64,000 bases of DNA from DASRBN01 sp035294305 (GTDB lineage Bacteria; Chloroflexota; Ktedonobacteria; Ktedonobacterales; Ktedonobacteraceae). The notes below the pieces were generated by a model. It saw nothing but the letters and a program-made list of their open reading frames with translations. It searched no databases and was not told where the DNA came from. The stretch is from NCBI GenBank assembly GCA_035294305.1, contig DATGLD010000048.1, forward strand, positions 124,001 through 188,000. The letters are read 5' to 3'. Position numbers and translations under genes: made by a program. Positions 63,088-64,000 of the stretch are shown here, in pieces; the first letter of the stretch is position 1, and every line of letters begins with the position of its first letter.

Positions 63088-63885
63088 CTACACCCCATAC
63101 TTCTTGATCAGCGCCCTGACCCAGTTTACCTGCTTTTCTGAAGGAACGAACTTGTTCTTTTGCAGACGCTTCGCCATATCATTCACGAATGCACGCTCGT
63201 TGGCGGCGACACGCGGGCTATCGATGGCGGTGTTTTCAAACAAGGTTTTCAGCTTCTGCACCTGCTGGCGCAGGGCGGCAAGTTCGGCAGGAGGCATCAT
63301 ATTGCGGGCTTCGGGCGCTTGCGAAGCCTGCCATTGTTCATAGGCGACCCTATCGCCGTTCCAGGCGCCCAGGCCGGCCAACTCGTCAGCCCGTTCGTTC
63401 TGGCGATGACCGGCATGCCCGCGCACCCATTCAAACACCGGGCGAGAGTGACGCTTTTTGAGCAGGATACGGTACAGTTCCCAGAGGTCGGCATTGGCCT
63501 TCATCTGAAAAACACCCTGGGCTACTTTGATCGTATAGTCGCTGTCGCTGTAGATGGTTAAAGGCGCATCGCGCGGGGCGAGGCAGAGCGCGGCCAGAAC
63601 AGCAGTAATCTCGGCACGATTATTGGTGGTATTTGGAGATTTGGAAATATGCCCATAGCATTCAATGCGCGGGGCATCTGACGGTAGTTCGCCATCAATA
63701 AGCTCGTCCGCGGCCACAAGAATGACACTCCAACCCGCGGGTCCGCCTGGATTTTTTATACACGCCCCGTCTGTATAGGCTATCGCCGCCCTCTCGCCAA
63801 CGGTTTCCTGAACCGTTTCAACAGGGATATTCCGCAAGGCATTGAGTATCGACTGCCATTCCAACGAGTCGTCAGCGAGGCTCAT
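63088..63885 (-). CDS. rnhA: Ribonuclease HI with C-terminal extension
   Basis: About 265 residues from ATG 63885; the frame opens at a TTG 63924 without site. RNase H fold with the catalytic acids: AYTDGACIKNPG (Asp), TTNNRAEITAVLAAL (Glu), IYSDSDYTI (Asp), and RGHAGHRQNERADELA (His and Asp). It cuts RNA in RNA:DNA hybrids. The last 90 residues (after DRVAYEQWQA) are extra, helical, with QVNWVRALIKKYG. Located 13 nt after the partial gene at the edge. Confidence 0.92.
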   Translation of the reverse strand: MSLADDSLEWQSILNALRNIPVETVQETVGERAAIAYTDGACIKNPGGPAGWSVILVAADELIDGELPSDAPRIECYGHISKSPNTTNNRAEITAVLAALCLAPRDAPLTIYSDSDYTIKVAQGVFQMKANADLWELYRILLKKRHSRPVFEWVRGHAGHRQNERADELAGLGAWNGDRVAYEQWQASQAPEARNMMPPAELAALRQQVQKLKTLFENTAIDSPRVAANERAFVNDMAKRLQKNKFVPSEKQVNWVRALIKKYGV

Positions 63886-63898
63886 AGAAGTATCCGAT

Positions 63899-64000
63899 CT
63901 ACACCACAATTTGTTTCGCGGCAATTACACCGCGCTTACTCTTCTTTCCTTCAACTACGATTTCGCAGCCTTCTTGTAACTCTTGTATTACCGAAGGAGA
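63899..64000 (-). CDS. C-terminal end of a small protein (possible cold-shock/OB fold)
   Basis: 33 codons to stop TAG at 63899-63901, gene start beyond the window. VIQELQEGCEIVVEGKKSKR then GVIAAKQIVV resembles the end of cold-shock-like domains, but this is a short match. It is upstream of the RNase HI gene on the same strand. Confidence 0.4.
   Translation of the reverse strand, partial: SPSVIQELQEGCEIVVEGKKSKRGVIAAKQIVV

Noticed and set aside
62941..63141. 66-codon plus-strand frame after the cupredoxin-like gene
   Set aside because: It follows a terminator directly, overlaps the end of the RNase HI gene and has no family resemblance.

Overview
The window looks like a chromosomal segment of a Ktedonobacteria-type Chloroflexota, a Gram-positive-like soil bacterium with moderate GC. 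This is an inference from gene content: a translation/isoprenoid/lipid cluster, a tricorn protease homologue, several sigma/anti-sigma pairs, a lone MglA-type GTPase, secreted propeller proteins, and many short palindromic intergenic elements. No 16S rRNA is present, so the placement is not proven.

Layout. 1-2032: C-terminal part of a tricorn-like protease. 2041-8294 (minus): a sigma-70-like factor, a soluble double zinc-finger protein, a 983-residue TPR-CHAT protease-like protein, and 17 nt later a HutF-like amidohydrolase. 8838-12557: orphan Rieske oxygenase, alpha/beta hydrolase and APC permease. 13050-17334 (minus): M24 aminopeptidase, efp, a BCCP-like protein without the biotinyl lysine, xseA, xseB, DUF212 membrane protein. 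17535-19991: secreted CHAP/VCBS protein. 20536-20609: tRNA-Val(GAC). 20656-29721 (minus): rpsB-tsf-pyrH-frr-uppS-cdsA-dxr-rseP-ispG. 30133-37955: SGNH lipoprotein, large FtsX-type permease, two tiny overlapping ORFs, YfhO-like membrane protein, LolD-like ATPase. 38119-43729: dxs, an acidic protein, glutamate dehydrogenase, Gfo/Idh/MocA oxidoreductase. 44096-49234: MglA-like GTPase, NarL-type regulator, anchored protein, alpha-glucan phosphorylase. 49350-52833 (minus): deoC and a two-domain ALDH16-like dehydrogenase. 53024-64000: accessory region with a lipoprotein, a candidate selenoprotein AhpD-like pair, a MntA/HepT module broken by a 120-bp MITE, a lactonase-like propeller, an ECF sigma gene with an in-frame amber codon plus its anti-sigma, a gene graveyard, an S15 hydrolase, RNase HI and the tail of a small OB-fold-like protein.

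Working together: dxs, dxr and ispG give three MEP-pathway steps and uppS uses the product for cell-wall lipid carrier. deoC produces acetaldehyde that the adjacent ALDH could oxidise. The SGNH lipoprotein, FtsX permease and LolD-like ATPase may form one MacB/Lol-type complex although split by the YfhO gene.

Most interesting points: (1) an AhpD-like gene whose CxxC second cysteine is an in-frame UGA followed at 11 nt by a six-pair stem with a GGUC loop, a candidate selenoprotein; (2) the sigma/zinc-finger/TPR-CHAT/amidohydrolase cluster, a possible protease-controlled sigma circuit; (3) a HepT toxin gene interrupted by a MITE with perfect 3-bp duplication while its antitoxin stays intact; (4) a 119-bp palindromic element present twice (118/119 identical), each time exactly 14 nt upstream of a consensus TTGACA promoter; (5) the BCCP paralogue with Asn in place of the biotinylated Lys.
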